Assembly: GCF_022458745.1 (NCBI RefSeq)
Contig: NZ_JAJJJF010000010.1
Span: forward strand, 1 to 64,000
Direction of reading: 5' to 3'
Origin: Bacillus piscicola
GTDB taxonomy: Bacteria > Bacillota > Bacilli > Bacillales > Marinococcaceae
DNA: 64,000 nt
The position numbers were made by a program, and so were the translations under genes. The notes below the pieces were generated by a model. The model worked only from the letters and a program-made list of their open reading frames with translations. It was not told the origin of the DNA and searched no databases. Below are positions 35,365 to 43,847 of the stretch, piece by piece (within the stretch, counting starts at the first letter, position 1; each line of letters begins with the position of its first letter).

Positions 35365-36561
35365 CTAAAAGGTAACGGGGAATTCTTCCATTCCGCGAAT
35401 GATCGTGCTTGGACGCCATTTCAATTGTTCAATAGTGGTGTTCAGTTTGATGTGTGGCAGTCGACGTAATACCGTATTGATGGCAATTTCCGCTTCTAAG
35501 CGGGCAAGTGGGGCTCCGAGACAAGCGTGAATCCCTTTTCCGAAGGCAAGGTGACGGCTCTTTTCCCGTGTGATATCAAAAACGTCCGGGTCTGCAAAAT
35601 GTTCGGGATCACGGTCGGCCGAACCAAGGGCCACTATCACCAAGTCTCCTTGAGAGATAACCTTGTCTCCCCATGTAATCGTTTCGCTCGCCCAGCGGTC
35701 GGTGCTGAACATAACAGCGCCGTCATAACGTAAAAATTCTTCGACAGCGGTATGAATGAGTTCAGGGTTTTCCTGTAATTTTCTCTTTTGATCCGGATGT
35801 TCAAGCAGGGCAAGAAGTCCATTGCTAATTAAGTTGACGGTTGTTTCGTGTCCCGCAACAATTAGCAAAAAGACGAGGGAACAAAGCTCTTCTTCTGTGA
35901 ACTGATCTCCGCCTTCTTCGGCTTGTATCAAGTCAGTTATGAGGTCGTCTTGCGGATCTTTACGGCGCTCTGTAATCCAGTTCTGGATATACGCCATGAA
36001 AGCCATTAAGCTTTGTCCGGTGTTCATTGCTTGTTCTGGATTGTTCGAAGCTTCAATGAGAGTATTGGACCATTCACGAAACTTGTCACGATCTTCTGTC
36101 GGAACGCCGAGCATTTCGCAAATGACTATGATAGGTAATGGAAAGGCGAAAGCATTGATAAAATCGGCCTCTTTTTGGCCTTCCATATCATCAATCAGCT
36201 CATTCGTAATTTCCTCAACCCGGCCACGCAGGCCTTCAATCATCCGCGGTGTAAATGCTTTTTGGACGAGGCTTCGCAGCCGTTTGTGATCAGGGAGATC
36301 GGAAAATAACATATTCTTGCCCATTACATCATAGCCGGCACCATCATCAAACAGCTTTGTGCGGTCTTTACTAAAACGTTGGTCTTTCAAAACCTCAACA
36401 GCGTCCTCATAGCGGGTCACCACCCAAGCATACTGCCCGTTCGGCATGAGTGTGCGGTAAATGGGATCACTCTTTCGTAATGATGACAGGCCAGGATATG
36501 GATTTTGATTAAATTCCGTTGAAAATAGTTCGGTGCTCTCTGGGTGGTCTTGATTCGACAC
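35365..36561 (-). CDS. Cytochrome P450
   Basis: This 398-residue soluble bacterial P450 resembles CYP107/CYP109 enzymes. It has the oxygen-binding I-helix AGHETTVNL, the ExxR region in EEFLRYDGAV, and the haem loop FGKGIHACLGAPLAR with Cys as thiolate ligand. It needs a ferredoxin partner, which is not encoded nearby. GTG 36561 is the likely start (AAAGGGGAT before it); the frame continues eleven codons further to an ATG without a binding site. A perfect long palindrome lies 60 bp upstream and implies tight control by a TetR-like repressor. The substrate is unknown. Confidence 0.92.
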   Translation of the reverse strand: MSNQDHPESTELFSTEFNQNPYPGLSSLRKSDPIYRTLMPNGQYAWVVTRYEDAVEVLKDQRFSKDRTKLFDDGAGYDVMGKNMLFSDLPDHKRLRSLVQKAFTPRMIEGLRGRVEEITNELIDDMEGQKEADFINAFAFPLPIIVICEMLGVPTEDRDKFREWSNTLIEASNNPEQAMNTGQSLMAFMAYIQNWITERRKDPQDDLITDLIQAEEGGDQFTEEELCSLVFLLIVAGHETTVNLISNGLLALLEHPDQKRKLQENPELIHTAVEEFLRYDGAVMFSTDRWASETITWGDKVISQGDLVIVALGSADRDPEHFADPDVFDITREKSRHLAFGKGIHACLGAPLARLEAEIAINTVLRRLPHIKLNTTIEQLKWRPSTIIRGMEEFPVTF

Positions 36562-36621
36562 GCAGCATATCCCCTTTTTATATATAGTTGGCATCTTCAG
36601 TGTGTTCTAGTTTGTTCACTC

Positions 36622-36656
36622 TTATTAAACAGTTTATTTAATTAACTGTTTAATAA
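36622..36656. promoter_or_regulatory. Perfect 13-bp inverted repeat, likely repressor operator for the P450 gene
   Basis: TTATTAAACAGTT (36622-36634), nine bases, AACTGTTTAATAA (36644-36656). The AT-rich arms around AAACAGTT...AACTGTTT look like a TetR-family site. No regulator gene lies next to it. The rest of 36657-36873 shows nothing definite. Confidence 0.65.
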
Positions 36657-36873
36657 TTTAACATCATATATTCTATTTGTCAAAAAGAAAAAAATTTTTA
36701 AGCACCTGTTGAAATAACGATGCCGTTTTTGAATTGCTAAATGATGAAGATAAATTAGCCAATGATAGCACATTTACTTCGTAAGGATGATAATGATTTT
36801 TTCCTCCCTCTAAATGAACCTTTTTGCTCTCTCGTTTGTATAGTTAGAAAAGAGAGTAAAGGGGATGGGAAGA

Positions 36874-37245
36874 ATGGATACTGGCTGGATCGTTTCTCTA
36901 ATTGTTGGCGGTTGTTTAATAATTGTTATTTTAGCGATTGCTATTCCAATGGAGCGTAAATATGTTGTTCGCGAGAATGGTAAAATCAATTACAAAAAAT
37001 CGAAAATATATTTAAGATGGAATGTCTTTGATACACTTACGATTGTCCTGGCTGCATATTCCGTTATTTGTGTTCAAGCTCTTAATTTTCTGGTATCTAG
37101 TGGCAAAACTGTTGAAAATGTTTTGGTACAATTTTTTACAAACCAAGCACAAGTGTGGACATTGGTATCCATTATTTATCTAATTTGCCGGGTATCTATG
37201 ACCCTGAAAGCTATAAAGGAACGCTGGGGCGATGAGATTGAATGA
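36874..37245 (+). CDS. Two- or three-helix membrane protein of unknown function
   Basis: This 123-residue protein has hydrophobic helices near residues 5-25, 50-75 and 95-112 (SLIVGGCLIIVILAIAIP; FDTLTIVLAAYSVICVQALNFLV). ATG 36874 follows AAAGGGG with nine bases spacing; an ATG at 36865 is too close to it. The stop overlaps the start of the ECF sigma gene by 14 bases, so it is the first gene of a sigma-factor operon. It may be part of the signal-sensing or anti-sigma complex, as in other Bacillus ECF loci. The family is not recognised. Confidence 0.75.
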   Translation: MDTGWIVSLIVGGCLIIVILAIAIPMERKYVVRENGKINYKKSKIYLRWNVFDTLTIVLAAYSVICVQALNFLVSSGKTVENVLVQFFTNQAQVWTLVSIIYLICRVSMTLKAIKERWGDEIE

Positions 37246-37777
37246 TCGTGAAGATGAATTAATGATCGCTTATCAAAAAGGAGATAATGAAGCATTAGAA
37301 GGAATTTACACTTTATTAAAACCGCCTCTTTATTCATTCGTTTTCCGTTATTCAAGAGATGAGCACTTAAGTATTGACATTGTTCAAGATACATTTGTCA
37401 AACTGCAGCGGCATAAGCATGATTACAATCCAGAGAAGGGTAAACTAAAGTCGTACCTGTTCCAAATTGCTTATCGATTGTTGATAACAAAATTAAACCG
37501 TCGCAAGAGATGGAAGAAACTTTTACCCTTTCTTACCCCGGTACAGAACGACGGACTCCATCTGTCAGATAGAATAACGATTCGGGAAGCCATTGCAAAG
37601 CTGCCTGACACACAACGCGCTGTTGTATTACTCTACTATTACCATGAGCTATCTCAAGATGAAGTAGCTCAAATTCTTGCCATTCCAAAAGGAACGGTTA
37701 AATCTAGATTACACGTGGCAATCAAGAGATTAAGAGAAGAATTGGAGGGGAACGAATATGACTCAGGAGTCTTTTAA
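37232..37777 (+). CDS. ECF-type RNA polymerase sigma factor
   Basis: This 181-residue sigma factor has region 2 (LYSFVFRYSRDEHLSIDIVQDTFVKL) and region 4 (AIAKLPDTQRAVVLLYYYHE, LSQDEVAQILAIPKGTVKSRLHVAIKRLREEL). There are no regions 1 or 3, the ECF form. It lies between two small membrane-protein genes and overlaps both. The layout resembles the B. subtilis sigY/yxlC and yla loci. Its own target promoter could not be identified with confidence. Confidence 0.93.
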   Translation: MRLNDREDELMIAYQKGDNEALEGIYTLLKPPLYSFVFRYSRDEHLSIDIVQDTFVKLQRHKHDYNPEKGKLKSYLFQIAYRLLITKLNRRKRWKKLLPFLTPVQNDGLHLSDRITIREAIAKLPDTQRAVVLLYYYHELSQDEVAQILAIPKGTVKSRLHVAIKRLREELEGNEYDSGVF

Positions 37778-38000
37778 AGAAGATCACCATCTGTCTGCGA
37801 AGTTGGAAGAATATCATGTAGATATACCTGACTTCCCTATGAAACCAAGCAGGTGGGCACGTTTTATCCGATTTATGGCATCGCCCGCAAAAGATCCACT
37901 TGAGCCATTCATATCCTCAGAAAATGGGGTTATGATGTTAAAGTTTGTTCCAATTATGGGAGTAGCCGCTATTACATTAACGCACATTTTCATTCATTAA
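37758..38000 (+). CDS. Putative anti-sigma factor, small membrane protein
   Basis: This 80-residue protein overlaps the end of the sigma gene by 20 bases and has GGAGGGG before ATG 37758. About 55 cytoplasmic residues (with a Pro-rich VDIPDFPMKPSRW) precede one C-terminal membrane segment (MMLKFVPIMGVAAITLTHIF). Position and topology are those of single-span anti-sigma factors such as YxlC. There is no zinc motif (HxxxCxxC). The role is inferred from context only. Confidence 0.65.
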   Translation: MTQESFKEDHHLSAKLEEYHVDIPDFPMKPSRWARFIRFMASPAKDPLEPFISSENGVMMLKFVPIMGVAAITLTHIFIH

Positions 38001-38100
38001 TACAAAAGCTGCCCCGACAATGTCGCCAATGACTTTGGAAGCCGTTCCGCCCATGACGATAAGGGCGTCACTATCGAGGATGCGTGCGATGAATTCCAGC
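37977..38100 (-). pseudogene. 3' fragment of an unidentified gene
   Basis: On the minus strand one frame reads LEFIARILDSDALIVMGGTA, continues through SKVIGDIVGAAFVLMNENVR and ends at TAA (37979-37977). It has the look of a real protein C-terminus (Gly-rich, membrane-like) with normal codon use. It has no start, is cut off at its 5' side by the first unit of repeat array C, and its end overlaps the convergent anti-sigma gene by 24 bp. The parent family is not recognised. Confidence 0.4.
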
Positions 38101-38330
38101 GTGTATGGAGCCGTAAAACGGAGTGACTGAACAAATAACACCGTCATAGCGAGTGTATAACGATATGAAAATGAGAGAACCCGAAAATAACAACGTCATA
38201 GCAAGTGTATGATGTATTGAAAGTGAGTGACCGGGAAAACAGCGACATTTATAGAGAGCGAATGGCGTCGTGAAAATCGATGGGGTAGAAAATAGCGGCT
38301 GGCTAGTGGGAGAATGACGAGACACAATCT
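38098..38330 (+). repeat. 52-bp phased hairpin repeat, array C (five units)
   Basis: Anchors (ATG or ATA of the TATGACG motif) lie at 38105, 38157, 38209, 38262 and 38314, with spacings 52, 52, 53 and 52. The third unit is well kept (AAAATAACAACGTCATAGC, GTGTATGATGTATTGAAAG). The array fills the gap between two convergent genes. Confidence 0.85.
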
Positions 38331-38409
38331 GGAAGACGCTATGCTCCAAAAGCAACAGTCGTCTCGATTCACCAGTATCGTACAGTTTTTCGTGCGAGTT
38401 AATAGTGAT

Positions 38410-39147
38410 TTAGTCAGCATACCGACGGGACTTCGTAGGGCAGTTACGGCAAAAACGGAGGTCTTCCGTTTCTTTCTCTAGCGTGTAGTACAGGCAGCAT
38501 GTTTTTCGTTGTGGCAGTTCTAAGTTCTCCTCTATTTTAAGGTAGGGAGCAAGCGGGTTTTCAGCGAGCTGGAAAAGTGTCCCGTCCGTTTCTTTCAAAA
38601 AACAAAAATCGTTGTAAAGGCGCTCTTCGACCACCGGGCCGGGTTTACTGGTCAGAATTTTTCTGTATACGGAGTTCATGCGGGTGGCGGCGTTTTCCCA
38701 TAAAATCGAAGCGGGCAGGCGGGAGTTTTTTTCTAATATATGAAAAATAGGGGTAAGGTGACACATAAAAAGTCTTCCAAGCACCTTTTTTCGCCACGGT
38801 TCGCGGTCTAGGTGTCTGGCTTCCTCCCAGGGGCATAGCTCTTGCCGGATACAAAGTTTGCGATCTTCGCTCAGGGAGCACGCTTTGACAGGAAGGTGAA
38901 AAGCACCGTTGTAGACAGCCATGCTGTATAACGTCGAGGCGACAACAAGGTGGGCATATCTTTTGGAGAACATGGAAGCGGCCACGGGAATACTGGGCGC
39001 ATGAAAGGCTATCCGTTGTTTTTCCAAAAAAGAAAAGCACTGTTTTTCCTCAAGCAAATCAGACAGCTCGGTTGTGGTTCCAGGAGACTGGTCGGTTTTT
39101 ATTTCAATGTGAAAAGTCTTTAATTCTTCTAAAGCAAGACTGCTCAT
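38410..39147 (-). CDS. FhuF-like siderophore-iron reductase
   Basis: This 245-residue protein has the FhuF C-terminal 2Fe-2S motif (TCCLYYTL, then FCRNCP near the end: CC-x10-15-C-x2-C). Such proteins reduce ferric siderophores in the cytoplasm to release iron. ATG 39147 has AGGAAGG nine bases upstream; an ATG three codons earlier is too close to it. It is the last gene of the siderophore uptake operon that begins behind the Fur box at 43403. Confidence 0.82.
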   Translation of the reverse strand: MSSLALEELKTFHIEIKTDQSPGTTTELSDLLEEKQCFSFLEKQRIAFHAPSIPVAASMFSKRYAHLVVASTLYSMAVYNGAFHLPVKACSLSEDRKLCIRQELCPWEEARHLDREPWRKKVLGRLFMCHLTPIFHILEKNSRLPASILWENAATRMNSVYRKILTSKPGPVVEERLYNDFCFLKETDGTLFQLAENPLAPYLKIEENLELPQRKTCCLYYTLEKETEDLRFCRNCPTKSRRYAD

Positions 39148-39237
39148 TTTTTCCATCCTTCCTGATTATTGGTCGGAAGCGGGGGAGGCACGTCCTCGGC
39201 GGCAGAACGTATCCTCGTCATGTATCCCCCTACCCGC

Positions 39238-40062
39238 TTACAGAATCTGATGTTCCAATAAGCGTTTTTCCTTGATACACCGGCCTTTACCATGTGGAAT
39301 ACAGATTGGTGTCCCGAAAAGCGGATCAGCGGCAATATCACAGTTCATCTGAAAAACATCTTTCACCATATCGGTTGTGATGACATCTTCCGGACGTCCT
39401 TGTGCATAGACCTTTTTATCACGAACCGCGACGATGTGATGCGCATAACGGCAGGCGAGATTCAAATCATGGAGCACCATTACGATCGTTCTGCTTTCTT
39501 TTTCATTTAATTCAAATAAAAGGTCTAGAATCTCCACTTGATGTGCCATGTCTAGATACGTTGTCGGTTCATCGAGAAGAATCGTACCGGTTTTTTGCGC
39601 GAGGGTCATCGCGATCCACGCTCGTTGCCGCTGTCCGCCGGATAACGAGTCCACGGACCTTTCTTCCAGGCCTTGCATTTGCGTTGCGGAAAGCGCCTCT
39701 TTGACGATCTTCTCGTCCTCCCGAGACCATTGCTTCAGCCAGCTTTGATGCGGGTATCTTCCTTGTTTGACAAGTTGCAGTACGGTCAGCCCTTCCGGAG
39801 CAGTCGGACCCTGCGGTAAAATGGCAAGCCGTTTCGCTACTTCCTTTGTAGACAGCTCCTTTACTGCATCTCCTTCCAGGAAAATATCCCCTGCCTGTGG
39901 TTTCAAGAGACGTGCGAGTGAGCGCAGTAATGTTGATTTTCCGCAGCCATTTGCACCCACAAAAACAGTAATTTCCCCTGTTGGAATTTCGAGGTTCAGG
40001 TCATCGATAATCTTCGTATTACCGTATCCGAGCGTCAGTGAATTTGTTTCCAAAGCATTCAT
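39238..40062 (-). CDS. Ferric siderophore ABC transporter ATP-binding protein
   Basis: This 274-residue ATPase of the FecE/FhuC type has Walker A GANGCGKST, signature LSGGQRQR and Walker B TILLDEPTTYLD. The start at 40062 follows AAAAGGAGCGG; the frame is open further upstream but without a binding site. It powers uptake through the two FecCD-type permeases encoded just upstream. Regulation is presumably by Fur with the whole operon. Confidence 0.93.
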   Translation of the reverse strand: MNALETNSLTLGYGNTKIIDDLNLEIPTGEITVFVGANGCGKSTLLRSLARLLKPQAGDIFLEGDAVKELSTKEVAKRLAILPQGPTAPEGLTVLQLVKQGRYPHQSWLKQWSREDEKIVKEALSATQMQGLEERSVDSLSGGQRQRAWIAMTLAQKTGTILLDEPTTYLDMAHQVEILDLLFELNEKESRTIVMVLHDLNLACRYAHHIVAVRDKKVYAQGRPEDVITTDMVKDVFQMNCDIAADPLFGTPICIPHGKGRCIKEKRLLEHQIL

Positions 40063-40132
40063 CTTATACCGCTCCTTTTTTAATGAAATAAGAGAAACAT
40101 AACATACTTGCGTGAGTTCTAAATGATGATCT

Positions 40133-41170
40133 TTAAGAATTACGAGTTTTGTAAAGCAAGTAAATGAAGAAAGGGGCTCCCATGCCGGATACGAAAACGC
40201 CTGCTGGGAGGTCGAGTGGCAAAAAAGCCGTCCGGGCCACGATGTCTGCAAGCATGACAATAATACCTCCCGCTAGTGCAGAGACGGGCACAAGACTGCC
40301 GAATGACCTGCCGACGAGCCTGCGTGCGATGTGCGGTGCGATTAGCCCGACGAAGCCGATTCCGCCGGCAAATGCCACTGCTGCTCCGGCTAAAGCGATG
40401 CTAATGGCGATAAGACCGAATCGTGTTCGCTGCACGTGGCTTCCGAGACTGGCGGCCACATCGTCACCGAGCTCTTGTACGTTAACTTTTCGCGAAAACA
40501 AGAAGGCGAGTGGTACGAAGACGATCATCCACGGCAGCATGCTCAGGACGTTTCCCCAATTAGCGCCGTATACGCTGCCTGTCAGCCAAATATAGGCTTC
40601 ACTCGTTGAATAGGACGGACTGAGCACCATGAGCATCGTTATGAAAGATCCGGTTAACGCTTGAACACCAATCCCGATTAATACAAGCCGGATCGGTGTT
40701 ACTCCTTTTTTCCATGCCAATGTATAAATGAAAAAGGAGACTGTGCCAGCACCGGCAATCGCCACAAACGGCAAAAGTGTAATATCGATAGTTGGGAAAT
40801 AGGTAATCATCACCACGGCAGCAACTGCGCCTCCGCCTGTAATGCCGATGATGTCAGGGGAGGCAAGCGGATTTCGGACAATCCCTTGTAGAATAAGCCC
40901 CGAAATACCAAGGCAGATGCCAGCGAAGAAGGAAAGCAATAAGCGCGGCAGCCTCAGTGTTTCAATCACAAAAGCATGCTCTCCGTTTCCAATCCCAATG
41001 AGTTCTTTTAGGACAGTCAGCGGATGAATTATCGTGCTTCCGATGGATAAGCCGATAATGAATAACAGAAAGGAGAGCAGAATGAAAACGAGAAAGACAA
41101 ACATAGATCTATTTTCCACTAAAAAAGAGATCGAATCAGAGCGGTTCCGGATGGTTGTACGTTTGCTCAT
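40133..41170 (-). CDS. Ferric siderophore ABC transporter permease (FecCD family)
   Basis: This 345-residue protein has about ten membrane segments. It has the FecCD signature RLPRLLLSFFAGICLGISG, RNPLASPDIIGITGGG and the ATPase-coupling stretch GFVGLIAPHIARRLVG. It overlaps the preceding permease gene by four bases (ATGA). The pair forms the membrane channel for a hydroxamate or citrate-type siderophore; resemblance is to B. subtilis YfiZ/YfhA. Confidence 0.92.
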   Translation of the reverse strand: MSKRTTIRNRSDSISFLVENRSMFVFLVFILLSFLLFIIGLSIGSTIIHPLTVLKELIGIGNGEHAFVIETLRLPRLLLSFFAGICLGISGLILQGIVRNPLASPDIIGITGGGAVAAVVMITYFPTIDITLLPFVAIAGAGTVSFFIYTLAWKKGVTPIRLVLIGIGVQALTGSFITMLMVLSPSYSTSEAYIWLTGSVYGANWGNVLSMLPWMIVFVPLAFLFSRKVNVQELGDDVAASLGSHVQRTRFGLIAISIALAGAAVAFAGGIGFVGLIAPHIARRLVGRSFGSLVPVSALAGGIIVMLADIVARTAFLPLDLPAGVFVSGMGAPFFIYLLYKTRNS

Positions 41171-42180
41171 TCTCTACTGAACCCCCTTCGTGCGATGTAG
41201 ATGAAAAATGGTGCCCCGAGTATTGCCGTCATCACGCCAATGGGCATTTCTTCCGGCATAATGACAAACCGGGCTCCTACATCTGCGAGAAGCAGCAGAC
41301 TTGCTCCAAAAATGGCACAGTAAGGGATAATCCAGCGGTAATCCATCCCGATCAAACCACGGACAATATGGGGGACAATAAGACCGATAAAACCAATAGA
41401 ACCGCCGACTGCTACCGCTCCGCCTGCAAGCAGGACAATGACAAGGCCGGTTAGTAATTTAATTAGAATCGTTTTTTGTCCCAACCCTTTGGCGATGTCT
41501 TCTCCTGACGTTAAGATGTTAATCGGTCTCCCCAAAAGAAGGGCACCGATACCTGCCCCGGCCATGAATGGCAAGACAGGCTCAAGCATCTCAAGCGTTC
41601 TGCCCGCGACGGAGCCGCCAATCCAAAACAAAACGCCCTCCAGACTTTGTTCATCGATCACTAATAGACCTTGCGTGAAAGAGGTGAAAAAAGCAGTCAG
41701 CGCGGCTCCTGCCAGGACAATTTTAATCGGGGAGAGACCATCCCTGCCGAGCGATCCAAGAAAGAAAACGAGGATGGCGGCAACAGCGGCTCCTAAAAAA
41801 GCAATCCACATTAAGTGTAAGAGCGAGCTGACCGAGAATAAAACGGTAGCGGTGACGACAAAAAAGAGCGCGCCTGCATTGATGCCAAAAATACTCGGCG
41901 ACGCGAGCGGGTTACGCGTCAATGCCTGCATGAGCGCTCCGGCCATCGCCAGTCCCCCGCCGATCACAGAAGCAATTACCGCCCGAGACAGACGGGTAGT
42001 CGTAATGACAATGTGTTCTGTGGAAGACGCATCATAACGAAGAAACGCGTCCATCGCTGTACTGATCGATGTTGGTGTCTGGCCGAGCACAACGCTCGCG
42101 GCAAACGAAATAAAAAAGATACTTAGACCTATGGCAAGGCCAATAAATTTAAATGAAGTTCGCGGAAATAACGGATTCAT
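41167..42180 (-). CDS. Ferric siderophore ABC transporter permease (FecCD family)
   Basis: This 337-residue protein has about ten membrane segments and the motifs TRLSRAVIASVIGGGLAMAG, RNPLASPSIFGINAG and GFIGLIVPHIVRGLIG. It is the partner of the permease at 40133-41170, overlapping it by four bases. It follows the binding-protein gene by 78 bp. Confidence 0.92.
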   Translation of the reverse strand: MNPLFPRTSFKFIGLAIGLSIFFISFAASVVLGQTPTSISTAMDAFLRYDASSTEHIVITTTRLSRAVIASVIGGGLAMAGALMQALTRNPLASPSIFGINAGALFFVVTATVLFSVSSLLHLMWIAFLGAAVAAILVFFLGSLGRDGLSPIKIVLAGAALTAFFTSFTQGLLVIDEQSLEGVLFWIGGSVAGRTLEMLEPVLPFMAGAGIGALLLGRPINILTSGEDIAKGLGQKTILIKLLTGLVIVLLAGGAVAVGGSIGFIGLIVPHIVRGLIGMDYRWIIPYCAIFGASLLLLADVGARFVIMPEEMPIGVMTAILGAPFFIYIARRGFSRE

Positions 42181-42258
42181 AGTCGCACTCTTTCCAACAA
42201 GTTTTTAATAAAAAGGAGGCGGGGGACACGGCCCCTGCCTGATTAACAACACGGTAAC

Positions 42259-43302
42259 TTATTTCTCTAACTCAAAATGGTCATATATCTGGTCTAGCAT
42301 GTTGTTGGCTGCTATATAGCCGCCACCCATGTTCCAGGCTACATCGTCGACAATATAGGTGCGGTCGTTTTGGACGGCGTCCAGGTTCTGCCAGAGCGGA
42401 TGACTCGTCCATTCATCGTATGTTTGTTGAATGGCTTCGGCATCAGCGTTATGACCGTCGGAGTTAAAAATGAAGAAAACATCTGCATTCATGGATGGAA
42501 TACTTTCTTTCGTCGTCAGTTTCATCACGACGTTACCGGCCTCTGCTTCCTTCTGTTGATTTTCAGGGCGGACAAACCCGAGCTCGCTCAGAATATCACC
42601 GGCAAAACCGGTCACATAAATTCGTGCATGGTCGGTCCGGAAATTCAAGACAGATACTTCAATCGGCCATTCGTCCCCTAATTTGGCATTGATTTTTTCT
42701 TTAAAGTCTGCGATGCGGTTATCCCAATCGGACAATAGCTGCTCCGCTTTATCTTCTTTGTTCATTGCTTTTCCCATCAGTTCAACGGTGTCTTTAAATT
42801 TAAAAACTGTCTCATGCGTAACCGTCGGGGCGATCTTTGAAAGTTGGTCGTATACTTTTTCGTGGCGAAGCTTTGAGGCAATAATTAAGTCGGGATCAAG
42901 CTTGGCAATTTCTTCTATGTTCGGTTGCGTTTCCAAGCCTACTTGCTGTACGCCGTCCAAATCATCACGGAGATATTTGTACACAGGCTGCTCCACCCAA
43001 GATTCGACAACGCCGACCGGAGTGACCCCTAATGCAACTGCTGCATCTGTTGCGCCTTGATACAAGGTGACAATTCGCTTAGGGGTTCCTTCAATTTCTG
43101 TTTTTCCCATGGCATGTTCAATCACACGGACGTCCGATTCCGAAGCATCTGTGTTACCTGCGCTTGCTTCTTCTGTATTCTGAGCTGCGTTACCCGTTTC
43201 TTCTTTCTGGGATGTTTCTTTACTGCCACAAGCTGCCAGCAGGACACTTAACAATGCAAGCGTAAGAATAGTGAAAACACATTTACGGAATGATATAGCC
43301 AT
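42259..43302 (-). CDS. Ferric siderophore substrate-binding lipoprotein
   Basis: This 347-residue protein has a lipoprotein signal peptide (LLSVLLAAC, lipidated Cys 25), an acidic linker and the FecB/FhuD-like fold (GTPKRIVTLYQGATDAAVALG, LDPDLIIAS, WNMGGGYIAANNMLDQIYDHF at the end). It captures the iron-siderophore complex outside the membrane. The similarity pattern fits B. subtilis YfiY (schizokinen/arthrobactin), but the exact siderophore is not certain. It is the first gene of the operon, 100 bp behind a perfect Fur box. Confidence 0.92.
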   Translation of the reverse strand: MAISFRKCVFTILTLALLSVLLAACGSKETSQKEETGNAAQNTEEASAGNTDASESDVRVIEHAMGKTEIEGTPKRIVTLYQGATDAAVALGVTPVGVVESWVEQPVYKYLRDDLDGVQQVGLETQPNIEEIAKLDPDLIIASKLRHEKVYDQLSKIAPTVTHETVFKFKDTVELMGKAMNKEDKAEQLLSDWDNRIADFKEKINAKLGDEWPIEVSVLNFRTDHARIYVTGFAGDILSELGFVRPENQQKEAEAGNVVMKLTTKESIPSMNADVFFIFNSDGHNADAEAIQQTYDEWTSHPLWQNLDAVQNDRTYIVDDVAWNMGGGYIAANNMLDQIYDHFELEK

Positions 43303-43402
43303 TTTTCTCCTCCTTAAGTTATGTAGGGTGACATTAAGAGTTTAGTGATTGTCCCTCCCGATGATAAAAAAATAAATACATTCGCAAGGCAAAATAACTA
43401 AA

Positions 43403-43417
43403 TGATAATGATTATCA
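43403..43417. promoter_or_regulatory. Fur box
   Basis: TGATAATGATTATCA matches the Bacillus 7-1-7 Fur consensus TGATAATNATTATCA at all 15 positions. It controls the siderophore operon reading to the left. Confidence 0.93.
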
Positions 43418-43559
43418 ATATCTGCGGATTATTCTAAAGCAAATTTAGAGTGTAAGTCAAGGGATTATGCAACATTTAAATGTTAAAAATAAAAATCAGA
43501 GCTGAGAATGAGAGAAGGAATAGTGGAATCAAAGCAGGGAAACATCGTGACATGCATAC

Positions 43560-43805
43560 AGGAACGAAGTAGCAGTGTCTTAGGAAGACTATGATGCTTC
43601 TATTTCAGAGGGAAGCGAAGATAGAGACGTCATCGGGGCTGTATGAAGCTGTGAAATTAGAGTAGAGCCGAAATAGCGACATCATAGTAAGCTTATGATG
43701 TCGCTAAATGGGAACTGCTCAATAATAGCAACGTCATAGGGAGTGTATGACGTTGTGAAATCAAGCAATCTTAAAAATAGCGGCGCCACACTATTTGCGA
43801 AACGC
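43560..43805 (+). repeat. 52-bp phased hairpin repeat, array D (four clear units)
   Basis: ATG anchors lie at 43591, 43643, 43695 and 43747, each exactly 52 bp apart. The third unit forms a perfect 13-bp stem, TAGCGACATCATA (43674-43686) with TATGATGTCGCTA (43694-43706), around a seven-base loop. Both arms differ from the consensus GACGTC in a matching way. The gap 43418-43560 between Fur box and array holds no gene. Confidence 0.87.
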
Positions 43806-43847
43806 CGCTGTTACTGCTATCAGCCGAGAACATCAAAAAAATTGTGT

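Noticed and set aside
36762-36959. Plus-strand frame upstream of the ECF operon
   Set aside because: It overlaps the first gene of the operon in another frame and lacks a ribosome binding site.
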